Below are positions 11,493 to 22,787 of a stretch of DNA of 64,000 nt, in pieces. Position numbers and translations under genes: made by a program. The stretch spans positions 2,937,170 to 3,001,169 of the forward strand of contig ONZQ02000001.1 of assembly GCA_900312665.1 (NCBI GenBank), read 5' to 3'. Under the pieces are notes generated by a model that worked only from the letters and a program-made list of their open reading frames with translations, did not search any database and was not told where the DNA came from. How positions within the stretch are numbered: the stretch's first letter is position 1; every line of letters starts with the position of its first letter. This stretch comes from Cephalotrichum gorgonifer (taxonomy: Eukaryota > Ascomycota > Sordariomycetes > Microascales > Microascaceae).

Positions 11493-14400
11493 TTACGCGG
11501 ACCCGTTCTCCTCCACTCCTCCCCCGACGATGGCCAACGACTCCGCAATCGCGTTGTCCACGACCCCATTTACCGCCAGCCTCGCCTCGGCGTCAGTGGT
11601 GCTCGCCCACTCCTCCAGTCTGTACTTGTCGATGTTCTTCTTCAGCTGCGAGTCCTCCCACTTCATCGCCTCGACGAGCTTCTCCCGGAACGCCTTGTCC
11701 ATGTCCTTGAAGCGCCGGTCCGGCTCGTCCGTGTACACGCCTAGGCAATCCGACGGCGCGAGCGGCTTGAAGTGCTCCTCGAGGTCCTGGTCTATGGTCA
11801 CACATGTTAGCGCAGGCTCCTAAAGGGAGAGAATCTGCGTTGGGAAGGGGAGGTGGTGTACTTACAATGTCCAAAGTTGGCCACAGACGTCCGGAAGAGG
11901 ACGGCGTTGCCAATCAGCTCCGCAACCTCCATGTCACCCCTGCGCTGCGTATCGTTGATTGTCGCCCAGTCGTCGGCGATGTAGCATCTCCTCCATATCA
12001 GTCGCCTCGCAGCCTTGTACTCCTGGCCCCTCAACCCGTTATGCGCTACCGTTAGCGCGAGGAAGAACCGGTGATTGCCAGTGTACGAGTCTCCGAGGTT
12101 CGCCAGCGTCAGGATGTCGATGAGCGTTAGGGGATCGAGCGCCTCGTGCTTAAGGAGCAGTCGCATCCCATTCTCGACGACCTGCTGCAGCACCTTGTGC
12201 TTCTTCGGCACGTCCGGCGCGTGCGCTTCCATGGCGAGTTCGAGTTCCGCGGCCTCGTCGAGGGCCGTGCTGACTGTCTGGAGTATCTCGCTGAAGACCA
12301 TATCCTGGACTCTGATGACCTCGAGCTCCTTGTTAATTTGGTCAAGCTGCTTCCCGCTCCGCTCCGAGGAGGCGCGCGTGGGTTCGGACGGCACGTCGTC
12401 CTCGCTGGCCAGGAGCGCGAGCTTCCCTAGGCTAAGCTCGATCTTCTTGCTCCACGCCTGCTGCTCCCTCCATAGTCCGAGGTCGAGCAGGGTACCCGCC
12501 GCATGGGATATATCCTTCTCCTGCTGGACGTCATTGATCCAGGATATCTTGGCAAGTTCGGGCTTGCTCCGTAGATACTTGGTCTTGAAGCCGTGATCGT
12601 CACCCGGGTAATCCAAGACTCCAGCCACGCCGTCCTTGGCAAGCATGACGTCGTACGCCGCAAAGGCGAAGTCTTGTCCGTATTTGGCAAAGTAGGACTT
12701 TAGCTTCTCCTTCAGCGCGTCCACCTCGTCGAGGAGCTTATCCACCGCGGCAACGCTCAAGGAGGGATCAAGCGACCTCTCGCCAAGCCCCTTAACGTGC
12801 GTGATAAGGACATCGGCGAGGGCCGACCAAGACTTGTGTTTCTCGGCGATCGCCATGGCATCGGTCCACAGCTCCAAGGCTTCTAGCGCCAGAATCTTGT
12901 CGTGACGGGAGGTCAGGTACGCCTCACTACAGGCGTGCGCCCACTGAAGCTGCTTCGCATCGTTTGTGATGGAGGCCCAGCGGGACTGCTCCAGTATCGA
13001 AAGTAGGCAGTGATCAGTCAAGGCCGCCATCTTATTCACGATCGACGTAATCACAGCTGCACTCGGGCGGCGGCTGGACGGATGATCCTTCCTTGGCGGG
13101 TAATATTGCTGTATCCACTGGTTGCATAATTCGAGCAGACGCTTGGAGTTGTTGGAGACCCAATGAGACCCAGTCCAGGGCTCGGGAAGATCTGTATAGT
13201 CTTCTAGGACGCCGTGTTCGAGCGCCTCGTCCTTGAGCCCGTATAGCTCTATGTTCTTCTCCCGGAAGTTCAGGCCGCCCGTTAAAGCCACGACGTTGAT
13301 CGTGACGGCTTCCTGCATGAGATGCGAGAGCTTAAAGTCGTCGAGCGTCTGTCCCTTGTACATGTGTTTGATCACCTGGTACGCCCAGGCGACAAAGAGC
13401 TCCAGCCTCGAAATGTCATTGATGAACCAATGGCGCACCCTGTCCACCTGGCCGGCGCTCACGTCAGGGTTAGACTTCTGGTCCTCGTGTATGTACTCGA
13501 CGATCTCGGTAATGAGCGTCTTCTTCTCTTCGGCGGGCCGCTGGGCAGTGAATATCTCCTGCTTCTTCCATAACGCTGAGGACACGGCCATCTTCTCGGC
13601 ATTCCAGAGCAGGGTCCACCGTGTTCGGCGATCAATGCGAACATGAGTTGCCGCGAGGTATCGGATGAGACGCTCTAGTGCCAGACTTCGGCTCTTTAGA
13701 TTATCCTCAAGCGAAACGGGTAGGGTGCTGACGTGGGGGTTGGTCGAGCCGAGTATTTCATGACTGAGCTCGAGGGCGGCCGCCGACATCTCTTCGTGCG
13801 TGAACAGCTTCGCATCCCGCCGGCCGTCGAATAGGAGCGGGTTATCGGTTTTGACGCTGTAGAAGACGGCTTGCTCCAGTTTGCTTTTCGCTGTGACCTT
13901 TGGCGCAGTATCGCTACCGAACCTATCAATATCCGTCGTAGCCAGGCGGAGAATGCCAACCCCGCGAACCATGAGTACGGCGGTCGGGTTTTTCGCTTTG
14001 TATCGGTGACTCCGCGAGTCCTCATGCGCTGACGGGGCGGACGGCTCTTCAAATCCAGAACCAACAATTTCGAGGGCATCGTCATCGCGAAGGTCGATGA
14101 CATCCTCGAAGACGTCAGGTGCGAGGTGCGCGTCTTCCTGGAGTTGGGAATCGGGGGAGAGGGGAGGTATCGCAATCGAAGCAATCACCGCCGCTCTGTC
14201 GAATACAACGAAGGCGACGAGGGCGGGCCGCGGAAGGTGGATCCGGGGTCGAATAGAATCCGAGGACGATTTCGAGCTGACCGGAGTCGTGTAGCATGAG
14301 ATGGGTCGAACCATCCCGATCTTCGTCGCGCCGGGCGCAATGACTGCCTCGACAAGGACGTATCGCGAGTTGAAGCGTTTGGTAAGGCTAACGAGCAAAA

Positions 14401-15860
14401 CCAAGTGCTGAACGGTGCTATCGGTGGGCTCTGCGGCATCTGTGAGCCTGCTCATCTCATGGTATTTCGACTCTAAGCCCTTGGGCACGTAGGTAAAATC
14501 GAGAAGCTCGAACGAGTCGGCGGGAAATTCGGCAGCGGCCTGGTCGGCGTCGCGGATGGCGTCAATAACGGAGTCACGGACATCTACCTCGGCGAGGGTA
14601 TCGTAGCGACCACCACGGTGGAACTTCCAGGCCACGAGTTTCCCCTTGGCGGTAGCAGCGACCACATTCCTCTCGCCAACTTGGCTCGTCGGTTCCGAGC
14701 GAACAGCTGCGATCTCCCCGCGGCCGGTTGAGTGGCTGAGCACATGGCGGATGCTCCCGAAAATTCCGACGTGCGAGACACCGAGGCTCGTCGAGAGGAA
14801 CTGGACGGATATAGAGGGTCTGCCGTGGCTGTCTCGAACCATCATATGGGCCAACCGTCCGCTGCTCATCGCGAGTATGTATCCGGCCGACTCCGCGGGG
14901 GTGATCTGGACAACTCGCTCTCCCGAGGACATCCCGTATATGGTATGTTCAACTCCGTGTCGTTGTTGGCGCATGAGATCGATAGTCGCGGCGCATGATA
15001 TGGTTTCCCAAAAGGTGATTCGGCCACTGACTGGCATGACGACCACGAGACCGGGCTCGGTTGAGGAGGCTGATGGCGATACCAGGGACGCTAGGGGTAG
15101 CGGATCGGTCGCATTCTTGGATGGGTACGGTAGGGCAAAGGTGAATGTCTCGGGGGAGGTGGTCATCGAGGTATAGGGCCAGACGATGGCGTGCGTATGA
15201 GTGAGGGTTATGGCGTGGCCGCTCGAGGAGAATATGTCACCATGCTGGGGGACTGGGGGGAGGGACAGTTAGAGTGGCACAACAATCGTGTCGCACTTCC
15301 TAGGGACTTACCTGTCGCATCTACGCGAAGTCGATCGGGAAGAGCTGGTAGTTTGCTCACGGTGTAGGCACTGTTAGTGCTCTGCGACAGAAGCAGCGTT
15401 AGCAAACCTTCGCTACAAAATCCGCAACCTGAGGTGCTCGGCGTAGAAACAATGTGCCAGCGACGCAAATAATCCATAGCGCCGCCCAGACGCGATGTGA
15501 CGATGAATAGGACAATAGCGGGAATATACGCACCAGCACAGCACTACCGTCCCCCTTGCTGACCCTCTCGCTCGCCCTGGGCTTCTTCGCGCGAAGGCCA
15601 AGCTCCTTCCTCGGCACGACCATATTCTCAATTCCGTCGTTTTTTATCTCTGGCGTCGCGGCGACGGGGCGGTCGGGTTTGACCTCGGTCATTTCGGGGC
15701 GGACGTCGGGGTTGACGAAGGTCTGCTCGGACAGAGGAACCCGCTGGCGCTTCGCCTTCGGCTGCTGGACGAGGCTGTCGGTGCTCTTAGGCCTTTGCCG
15801 ACGGCGACTCCTGGTACCGGCGGCGGGGCCTGTGGCCTCGGCGACAGCTGGGGAAAACAT
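11493..15860 (-). CDS. NUP133: Nucleoporin Nup133
   Basis: This is a structural subunit of the Y-shaped (Nup84/Nup107-160) scaffold complex of the nuclear pore. I join four exons: 15534-15860, 15312-15381, 11866-15252 and 11493-11791, giving 1360 residues. All introns are GT-AG; the last has a CTAAC branch site 14 nt before its acceptor. Residues 1-109 are basic and disordered (RSRRRQRPKS). They are followed by the Nup133/Nup155-like N-terminal beta-propeller, beginning around the YTVSKLPALP segment and running to about 560, and then an alpha-helical solenoid to the end. The length matches fungal Nup133. The family assignment rests on the motif order (IFGSIRHVL; VVAATAKGKLVAWKF; the PLPEPWTG-like segment) as I recognise it, not on a search. 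The start ATG at 15860 is the first in frame. Confidence 0.9.
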
Positions 15861-17032
15861 GGCGGATTGAGGGAGAGCGACGGCAGAGACCGCGGGCGGG
15901 ATAGGACTGCGTGTCTCGAAGGATTCGGAGGGTGTCGCGAGGATGGGATTGGAATCAGAGGTGTATGTACGATGACGATGATGAAATTTATGTCAAGGGA
16001 GATGGCAAGGTCATCTCGCTGATGAGGGCAACCTGCAGCCCGTCGATATGACGATAGAATGCGAGGGCTGAGAGGATTTGGCGAGGATGGTTAATAGAAG
16101 AAGGCAGGAAGTATTTTTCTCTGTCGGCTCCCAAGGTGTGGAAGGATGTCCTACCTCTCGATTGTACCTTCCCAGGCTAATTTTTGTGTTGATGGGGAAT
16201 CAAGGGAGCGAGCTGCATATTGATTGGGTTGCGTTGCTCTGGGGCCAAAACAATGCGGGCAGCTTACTGGTCGGTCCGAGCTCACACGGATGTGGTGGGC
16301 TTGACCGGGACAACGATTGGAACCTATGAACACCAGCCACGTGAGAGCCACCAGGTACGTACCTGAGAAGTACCTGAGATGCGTCATCAACCTATCCCAA
16401 GCACCTGCATGAATCCCCATCCGTGGTCCGAGGTGAGCGCCTCCTACAGAGTACTCATATAATGTATACAAGTACCTAGCTCCATCTCACGCATGCGTTC
16501 TGTGCCGCTCCTAATTTTGGTACTCCATACGTACTAAATACTACCCGCCCAACAGGTAGGCACCCAACCCACTCCTACCTCTTTCAATTGCCAGCGGTGA
16601 GGTAATAAGACCACCCGTTTATCATGCGAGTGGGCCACTAATAAACCCTCCTACCCATGGGAGGAACTCTGCAATGTGAGTTCCGGAGGAAGGAGATTGT
16701 TCGGGTACGTGCCCATAGACCGGGAGAGAGCACCTGGGTGATGCCCTAGTTGCCAACGCTGATATGGACGATATTGATGAATGACATTCAGCATCTCGAG
16801 CTCCCAATGCGAGCTGGAAGGGGGGTACTATAAACGGCATGCAAAATATAAACCACAAGAATGCTGGTCATTTCGGACCAGCCATGCCAACGCCAACAAG
16901 GAACGCCACGGAATAATACTGAAGAAAATGATAAAACCTCTTCCCAGAGGAGGATATAAATATACCGGCCTCCCCAGTCTTACAACGCCTCGTCCAACAT
17001 GGCCCCCTCTCACAAACCATGTTAAACTCTCA
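15861..17032. other. Intergenic region upstream of NUP133
   Basis: No gene is seen. It is the promoter side of NUP133 and the 3' side of the ubiquitin-like gene. TACTCAT/GTACTCC-type motifs occur near 16440-16540. Confidence 0.6.
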
Positions 17033-18609
17033 TCAAGGCGCCTGCTTCACCCTCGTTTTCACGATCCGACGCGGCGCAACGCTCATGACCCTTGGCTGCC
17101 CAGCCAGCCTTGGAGGCAGACTGTTGCCCCTCGCGATGCCGACCTGGATGTTATTCGGTCCACCAACCTGGACTGGCTGATGGGCAGCATAGGTTTGGGC
17201 TTGCATATGGGACAGGGCCTGGGATTGAGCGTTTGATAAGAAATCTGGAGGCAGAGGCGGAGCAGTGCTGGGATATCCCCTCCCCACACCACCCGGCACC
17301 ACCGAACCCCGACCTCTACCTCCGTGTTGTGGGGGCACCTGCCCGAATATGGGATGCCGGCCGGAAAAATGCCACACGACCATGTCGATATACATCCCCG
17401 GCTCGACAACGGACTCCCACAACTCAGGCAGGATGATTGCATCGCGCGTTCGGGGTATCCGGTTTCGTCCACTGTTCATCGGGTTGCCTGTATGCCCCAT
17501 CTGCGGCATGCTGTTGCCCGCCGGGGCGGACGCGGTCGACTGTGCTCCAGAAGAGCTGGCTGGCGTGCGTGGGTAACCGCTGAGGCTGTCGCCTATCGTG
17601 GCGTCCTCTTCGTTTGCCCAGACATTCTTGGCCAAGAGATGATATTCGCCCTCATCGATGATGTCGAGGAGGTGCTCGTGGTAGCTGTGGATTTTTCTGA
17701 TTAAACCTTTCGCCCCCTACGGCGAGGCGGTTAGATACCTCTGGATAGGTAATGCCGGGGTGATGGTGAAATTTCACGTAGGTCACCTACCTTCCACGTC
17801 TTGACACTGTTCCACGGCAGAAGAAAAGTCCGGCCGTTGAGATCCCTCAGTCTGATGGGTAATTTCTGAAGCTCACGCTCGGGGTCCTTTTCCCAAGGAA
17901 TATGCACGAAGGTTGTTTCCTCGAGGTCCATTTCGGTCGTGTCCGACGCGGACGAGACACCTCCAACCCGCCCCTCGTCAAGGCTGGGACTGGAAAGCAC
18001 CTCCCTCTTGTATTCGTGTAGTTGAGAGTCGGGTATCGCTATGGTAGGCATTCCCCCGGACGGTTCCTCTGACGTAGACCGCAGGGACGGCGTAGGGCTG
18101 ACCTCCCTCTCCTTTCCCCGCCTGATCTCCGCGCGACGCATCTCGGAAGCGAGCCTCTCGTCCCCAGAGAGCTCGGACGTATCACCAGAGGAGAATCCAT
18201 CGTTGCCGCCGCTTGACACTTTGCTGTTCGAGTAGCTATTCTCTTCTCGTGTGCTCTCGGATCCTTCAAGGACCTCGGAGGAGGAGGGTCGCGTCTCGGC
18301 ATTGGCATCAGCTACAACTGAACAATGCCCCTGCCCGCCGTACTGGCATACTTCTTTGAGCTCTTCGGAGGAACCTAAATGCTCCTCCTGTTTCGACGGG
18401 TCGCCGCGCTCGTAGCCGGGCTCATCTGCGGTCTCCTGGAATTGGGTTTCACCGGCGGCCTCGTCCCGCCCTGGCGCCGGGGTATCATTCGATGAATTTC
18501 CGTGGCCCGACTGTGCACCGCTGTTGGAGCCTAAATTATCGTCGGACTGCTTCTCCGATAACTCTGCCCCGTCCGAAATTCGGTCCGAAACGTCGGGTGG
18601 TTCGGCCAT
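17033..18609 (-). CDS. Ubiquitin-like-domain (ULD_2 type) protein of unknown function
   Basis: Two exons (17791-18609 and 17033-17716) encode 500 residues. The 74-bp intron has a CTAAC branch site and splits the domain exactly after TWK, in phase 0. Residues 1-240 are acidic and Ser/Glu-rich with a short Arg/Glu stretch near 165-175. The folded part starts near 250: IRLRDLNGRTFLLPW, then GLIRKIH, then after a ~45-residue low-complexity insert IILPELWESVVEPGMYIDM. This series matches the fungal ubiquitin-like domain that usually reads FPFxxCKTWxxMExLI...ILPxxWExVVEPGWxI. Such domains occur in many Pezizomycotina proteins with no known biochemical role. A Pro/Gln/Gly-rich tail follows. The ATG at 18609 was preferred over an upstream TTG in the same frame. 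Confidence 0.75.
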
Positions 18610-19631
18610 GTCGGACTGCCCCAAGACGCGAGACCAGAATCCAGGCCGCTAGACTGATCTCTGAGCCGGGGAACCGCCCCTGTGATGCTTAGGACCCATT
18701 CAATATCAGGTTTCCAGTGCTCGGTTGTATTGGCCGATCTCGTCGCTGATGAGGTCCTGGTAGCAATGATGCGGGATTTGCGGGGAGAAGGCGAGTTGAT
18801 CGTAGAGGGGGGGAGGGAACGAATGAGGGTGAGGGTGAGCGGGATGAAGCCGGAGTGGGAAAGCCCCTCCCTCCTCCTTCCCACGAAAAGCTGATATTGT
18901 ATTACCTACATGTACAGCAGGCAGCCTCGAACGAGTGTAACAAACCACCAATCGGGAAACTTTTGCGTCCCAGGCGCACACCTGGGCATGTACGAATGTC
19001 CCGAGTATCATCATAATGTATTGTGATACGACTAAAATCCCCTCATTGCATTCTCCCCACTACTCAGAACGATACTCCTGGTTTGTACAATAAGACAGCC
19101 AGAGATTTAGGGAGACGAGTATTACTCTCCAATGTTTCTTTTTTGAAAACATGATTCCAGGCCTACATATGATATGGTATTGCAAGTGCCCAATAATTCA
19201 CTCGGAGATTGGAAGCAGCCTCCAGGGCTAAGTTGGTATCGTCCATCTCCTTCACTTCCATGTCAACTCGTGGGTCAGTCGGCCCCTTGAGCAAGCAGCT
19301 CAGCTCAGTCTCTTTTCATTCCTTCTCGGAGTACTCGCCAACCACAAGCACGTACGTCGCCCTACATCTATCTGCTTGGCCCACGTCCGGAGGTGACGCC
19401 GCATGGTCGGGCGCTACAGACGGGGAATGTGTCAAACCACGGTAAGAAAACTGGCAGAAACTGCCGAGTTGGAATCTGGGAGTCGAGGGACTCTCAGTAA
19501 ACTAATGGAAAAGTACGTGTAGTGTAGTATTGTGTTCGGAAGAAGAAAAGAAACAACGGCGCCCACCACTCTTCAGTCCCCAGGCGCAGATGGGAACTTC
19601 ACAGTATATCGATATACCCCCACGACACCCT
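18610..19631. other. Intergenic region
   Basis: No gene is seen. The region separates the head of the ubiquitin-like gene from the 3' end of the MFS gene. Confidence 0.6.
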
Positions 19632-21402
19632 TTACAAGTTGTATCTAAAGGTGACGTCGTAGTCGCTGACCTCCTTCTTCACATCGCCGTGACCCTCCGA
19701 AGAGCTGGTCTCGCCGGCCTCCATCCTCTGGTCCCGCTTCTTGTTGACCCATCGCAGGGCGAAGACATTGATGAGGACGAGGACGATGGCGAGGCCGGAG
19801 AACCCGAGGGTGATACGCGTGCCCTTCAGGTACCGAGGGGCCGACGGGGCCGTGAATATCTGTCCGACCACGATGCCCGAGCTGTTTCCGACGCTGTACA
19901 CGATGCCCAGGGCCGTGGCTCGCTTGAAATGACCGGCGAAGTTGCTGTTGAGCCACACAATTGAAACACCGCACTAGAAGCGGCGAGTTATTCCCTGTCA
20001 GTACTTGTATATGATGATATATATCGTATATAGGCACATTTTCCTTTCTTTTATGTGTGCTTCTCTGTGCCATACAATTCACGAAGGGGCGGGGGAGGGA
20101 AAAGGGGGGTTTTCTCACCGCAGTGTAGACGCCAGCCCCGAGGACAAACACCGCCACGTAGCGGCCTGCGATGGCGTCTGTAGCTAGGTTGATGGCGTAA
20201 CCGACCATGAGGAGGGTGCTCGAGGCCAGGATGAAGGGCGCCCGCCACGCGGTGCGATCCGAAAGGTAGGCGAAGCCCAGGTAGGACATGGTGGACCAGA
20301 CATACACGGGGACCGTCATCAGCTGGGCCACGACGCTGGTATACCCCAGCCCCCTGATGATGGCCGGCAGGAAGGTCATGAAGCTGAAGAGCGAGAGCGA
20401 CACGGAGAACTCGAGCACGGCATGCAGGTACATCTTCGGGTCTGTGAAGGCGCTGAGACACTTGGGCCAGGAGAACTCCTCCTCGATGGCGAGGTGGGGA
20501 TTCATTTCGAAGCGAAGTCGCATGACGTTACGCTCCTCCTCGTTGAGGAACCACGCCGTGCGCGGGTCCGCGGGGAACATGCAGTACAGGACCGGCACGA
20601 GGGCCACCGTGATCAGGCCTTCGATTATGAAGAGCCACGACCACGAGGGCAGGCCGCCGGCGTTGATGTTGGACACGGCGGAGGCCAGGAGACCGCCGAC
20701 GGCGCCGGCGAGGGCGCTAAACCCGTACATGATGGCGGACCGCATCGACATCTCCGACTGGAGGTAGACCATGCCGATGTAGGCGTTGATGCAGGGGATC
20801 ACGCCGGCCTCAAACATGCCGAGCAGCAGGCGGCAGGCGTACAGCTGGGGCGCGTTTTTGATGAAGCCCATTCCGAGGCACGTGGCGCCCCAGCCGAGCA
20901 TGCACATGGACAGGATGATCTTGGGCCCCACGACCTTGAGCGCGATGGAGCAGGGCGTCTCAAAGGCGACGTAGGTCGCGAAGAAGAGCGTTACGGCGTT
21001 GCCGAACTGGTTTCCCTGCAGGTTCAGGTCCTCGGGGAGACCCATGATGTTTGTATTACCCTACGCACGCAAGAAGCAGTACGCCGCGGGATCAGCCATG
21101 GAGGTCCACATTGCCTTGGGGGGGGGGGGGGGGGGGGGTTATGGATGGGGTGGTGGAGGATAGGGGGTAAGGAAATAGGGGGGAGCTATTAATGGGGGAA
21201 CATGGTAACATACGATGTTGTTCCGGTCCAAGTTGGCCAGGAGATACATGACACCAAAGCACCCAAGCACCACGGTGTCAACCTTCAACATGGCCCTCTT
21301 CTGGATGACGGGGTCAATCGCAGAGATTGGCTCCATGGCGAGACTGGCAGCCATTGGGCTCTGAGTGAGATCCTCATCCTTGGTGAGATCGGTCGACTTC
21401 AT
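19632..21402 (-). CDS. MFS permease, anion:cation symporter (allantoate/nicotinate) family
   Basis: This is a plasma-membrane transporter of 490 residues from exons 21214-21402, 20119-21060 and 19632-19973; both introns fall in phase 0. The sequence shows the family hallmarks: an N-terminal LANLDRNNIGNANIMG segment at the end of the first membrane helix, LLGMFEAGVIPCINAY in the middle of the first six helices, and RYLKGTRITLGFSG near the start of the last helix. About 12 membrane segments can be counted. These are typical of the Dal5/Tna1/Vht1 group, which imports small organic anions such as allantoate, ureidosuccinate, nicotinate and biotin. It is divergent to the FAD monooxygenase gene and heads the nitrogen-compound cluster, so it probably imports the cluster's substrate. 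The true substrate cannot be read from the sequence. Confidence 0.88.
21118..21138. repeat. Uninterrupted G21 run within MFS intron 1
   Basis: Twenty-one Gs lie on the plus strand inside the 153-bp first intron of the permease gene, so the transcript would carry C21. Such runs are prone to length errors in sequencing and to slippage. Confidence 0.9.
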
Positions 21403-22787
21403 CGCCGCGAGTCGTATGGATATATCTGGATATGTCTTGTCTGCTGAAGAAGCCTGCCTAATACGGCAAGATGAGTGACGATATCGTCGAGGTGATGTCG
21501 GCCACGGTGAAGACGATCAGCATCCGTGTCTAGCTAGGGGTCACACCGAGCTAGAACCAGGGGGTTTATATATATTTGAGAGAATCCACGGTTTTTGTCC
21601 CGTAGGTCTGGCTCATGCAACATGGCTATGGCATGCATGGCTAGCTGCCTCCCGTTCAAGAACCGGTTTCCGCTCCGTTATCAAGACCAACGCCAAGAGT
21701 TGGATGGGCAGTGGCAGCCTGCGGGCGGAGCCAGACAGCAAATTCGAGTCAGATAGTTACATCAGGCTCGGCAGCTCTCTCTCTCCCACCCCACCCAACA
21801 TTAACATTGCCGATAGTCTTCAATTGTAGGCCGGGGTCCGCGGGGGGGGGGGGGTCTTGTCAACGGGGCCTTCAACCCAGCTCAAGTTAGGGCTTAGATA
21901 GAAGAAGGCCCATATTTTAAAGGACAAGGGCATCTTATCTTTTACGTATTCTGCCCCTTCAAGATGTAGTTCCCCGTCTAATAAACGTTAAGGATAAGGG
22001 GGTATGGTCCACTTTTTGTCCCCCCTTATCGAAACCGGGGACTCTCAATGTCGGCTTGACGCTAAACTTAGACGGGGACCTATCGCTTACTACTTCGGGT
22101 TAGGACCGACCTGGTGGGGAGCTCACACGGCGAATACTGGCCAATCGGCGTGTTGTAAACCAGGGCCGATGCCCGTGCCGGGCTCCGCACCGAGTTTCTT
22201 ATCGCCCGACGACGGCGGTCATCTCCCCGAACCCACAATATAGACTGCGAGTATTAGTTAGTTACCCATACAGTTTTCAGACCAGAGACCAGATGCCAGC
22301 GGCATAGCTAGAAACTCTCAGCACGCCTATTAGTACTCGCATCACCTACTCGTACCCGTATCATAGGCATCTGGCCCCCGCAAAGCGCCAAGATACTAAT
22401 AGATCGCGTGCTGGACGAGTCACCCAGACCACACACCGGGCGATGTGACTTTCGACTTTCGCCGTGAAGCTCCTAATAACGGACCTTGCGATCCCGGGCT
22501 CCGATCTTCCCCCTAAGATTTGATTTCCCCCGGGGGCCGAAATTGCTGGGACCGGCGGCGGCAACGGCCACATATTGGCCGCTTTGTAGGTAGGAGTAAA
22601 GGGGCGACTAGAAAATATGTAGCAACGCAACCTACGCGCTCTCTCATGTGTAATAGCAAAATATAAAGAAAAGCCCCGCCGGAAGCATCGCCTTGTTTCT
22701 AAAAAAGTGAAAATTAAAGTTTAAAACTTAAACACAAGGTCTTCGCATTTCTAAACAGAAGGTCAGACAGAACAACAACCACCAAAT
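21403..22787. other. Divergent promoter region of the permease and monooxygenase genes
   Basis: This is 1.4 kb without coding potential between two genes that point away from each other. It contains a second long G run near 21841 and several GATA sites (listed). The last 150 bp before the monooxygenase ATG are AT-rich, as expected of a promoter or leader. Confidence 0.7.
21934..22204. promoter_or_regulatory. Cluster of three GATA-factor sites
   Basis: Three inverted HGATAR matches lie here: CTTATCT at 21934-21940, CTTATCG at 22025-22031 and CTTATCG at 22198-22204. HGATAR is the known consensus of fungal AreA/NIT2 nitrogen regulators. The match is by consensus only. Confidence 0.45.

Noticed and set aside
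18610..18624. Upstream TTG start for the ubiquitin-like gene
   Set aside because: Non-ATG initiation is unlikely when an ATG follows five codons later in the same frame.
20422..21192. 256-residue frame on the plus strand
   Set aside because: It is antisense to the spliced MFS gene and rich in Gly/His/Asp, as expected of a shadow frame in GC-rich coding DNA.
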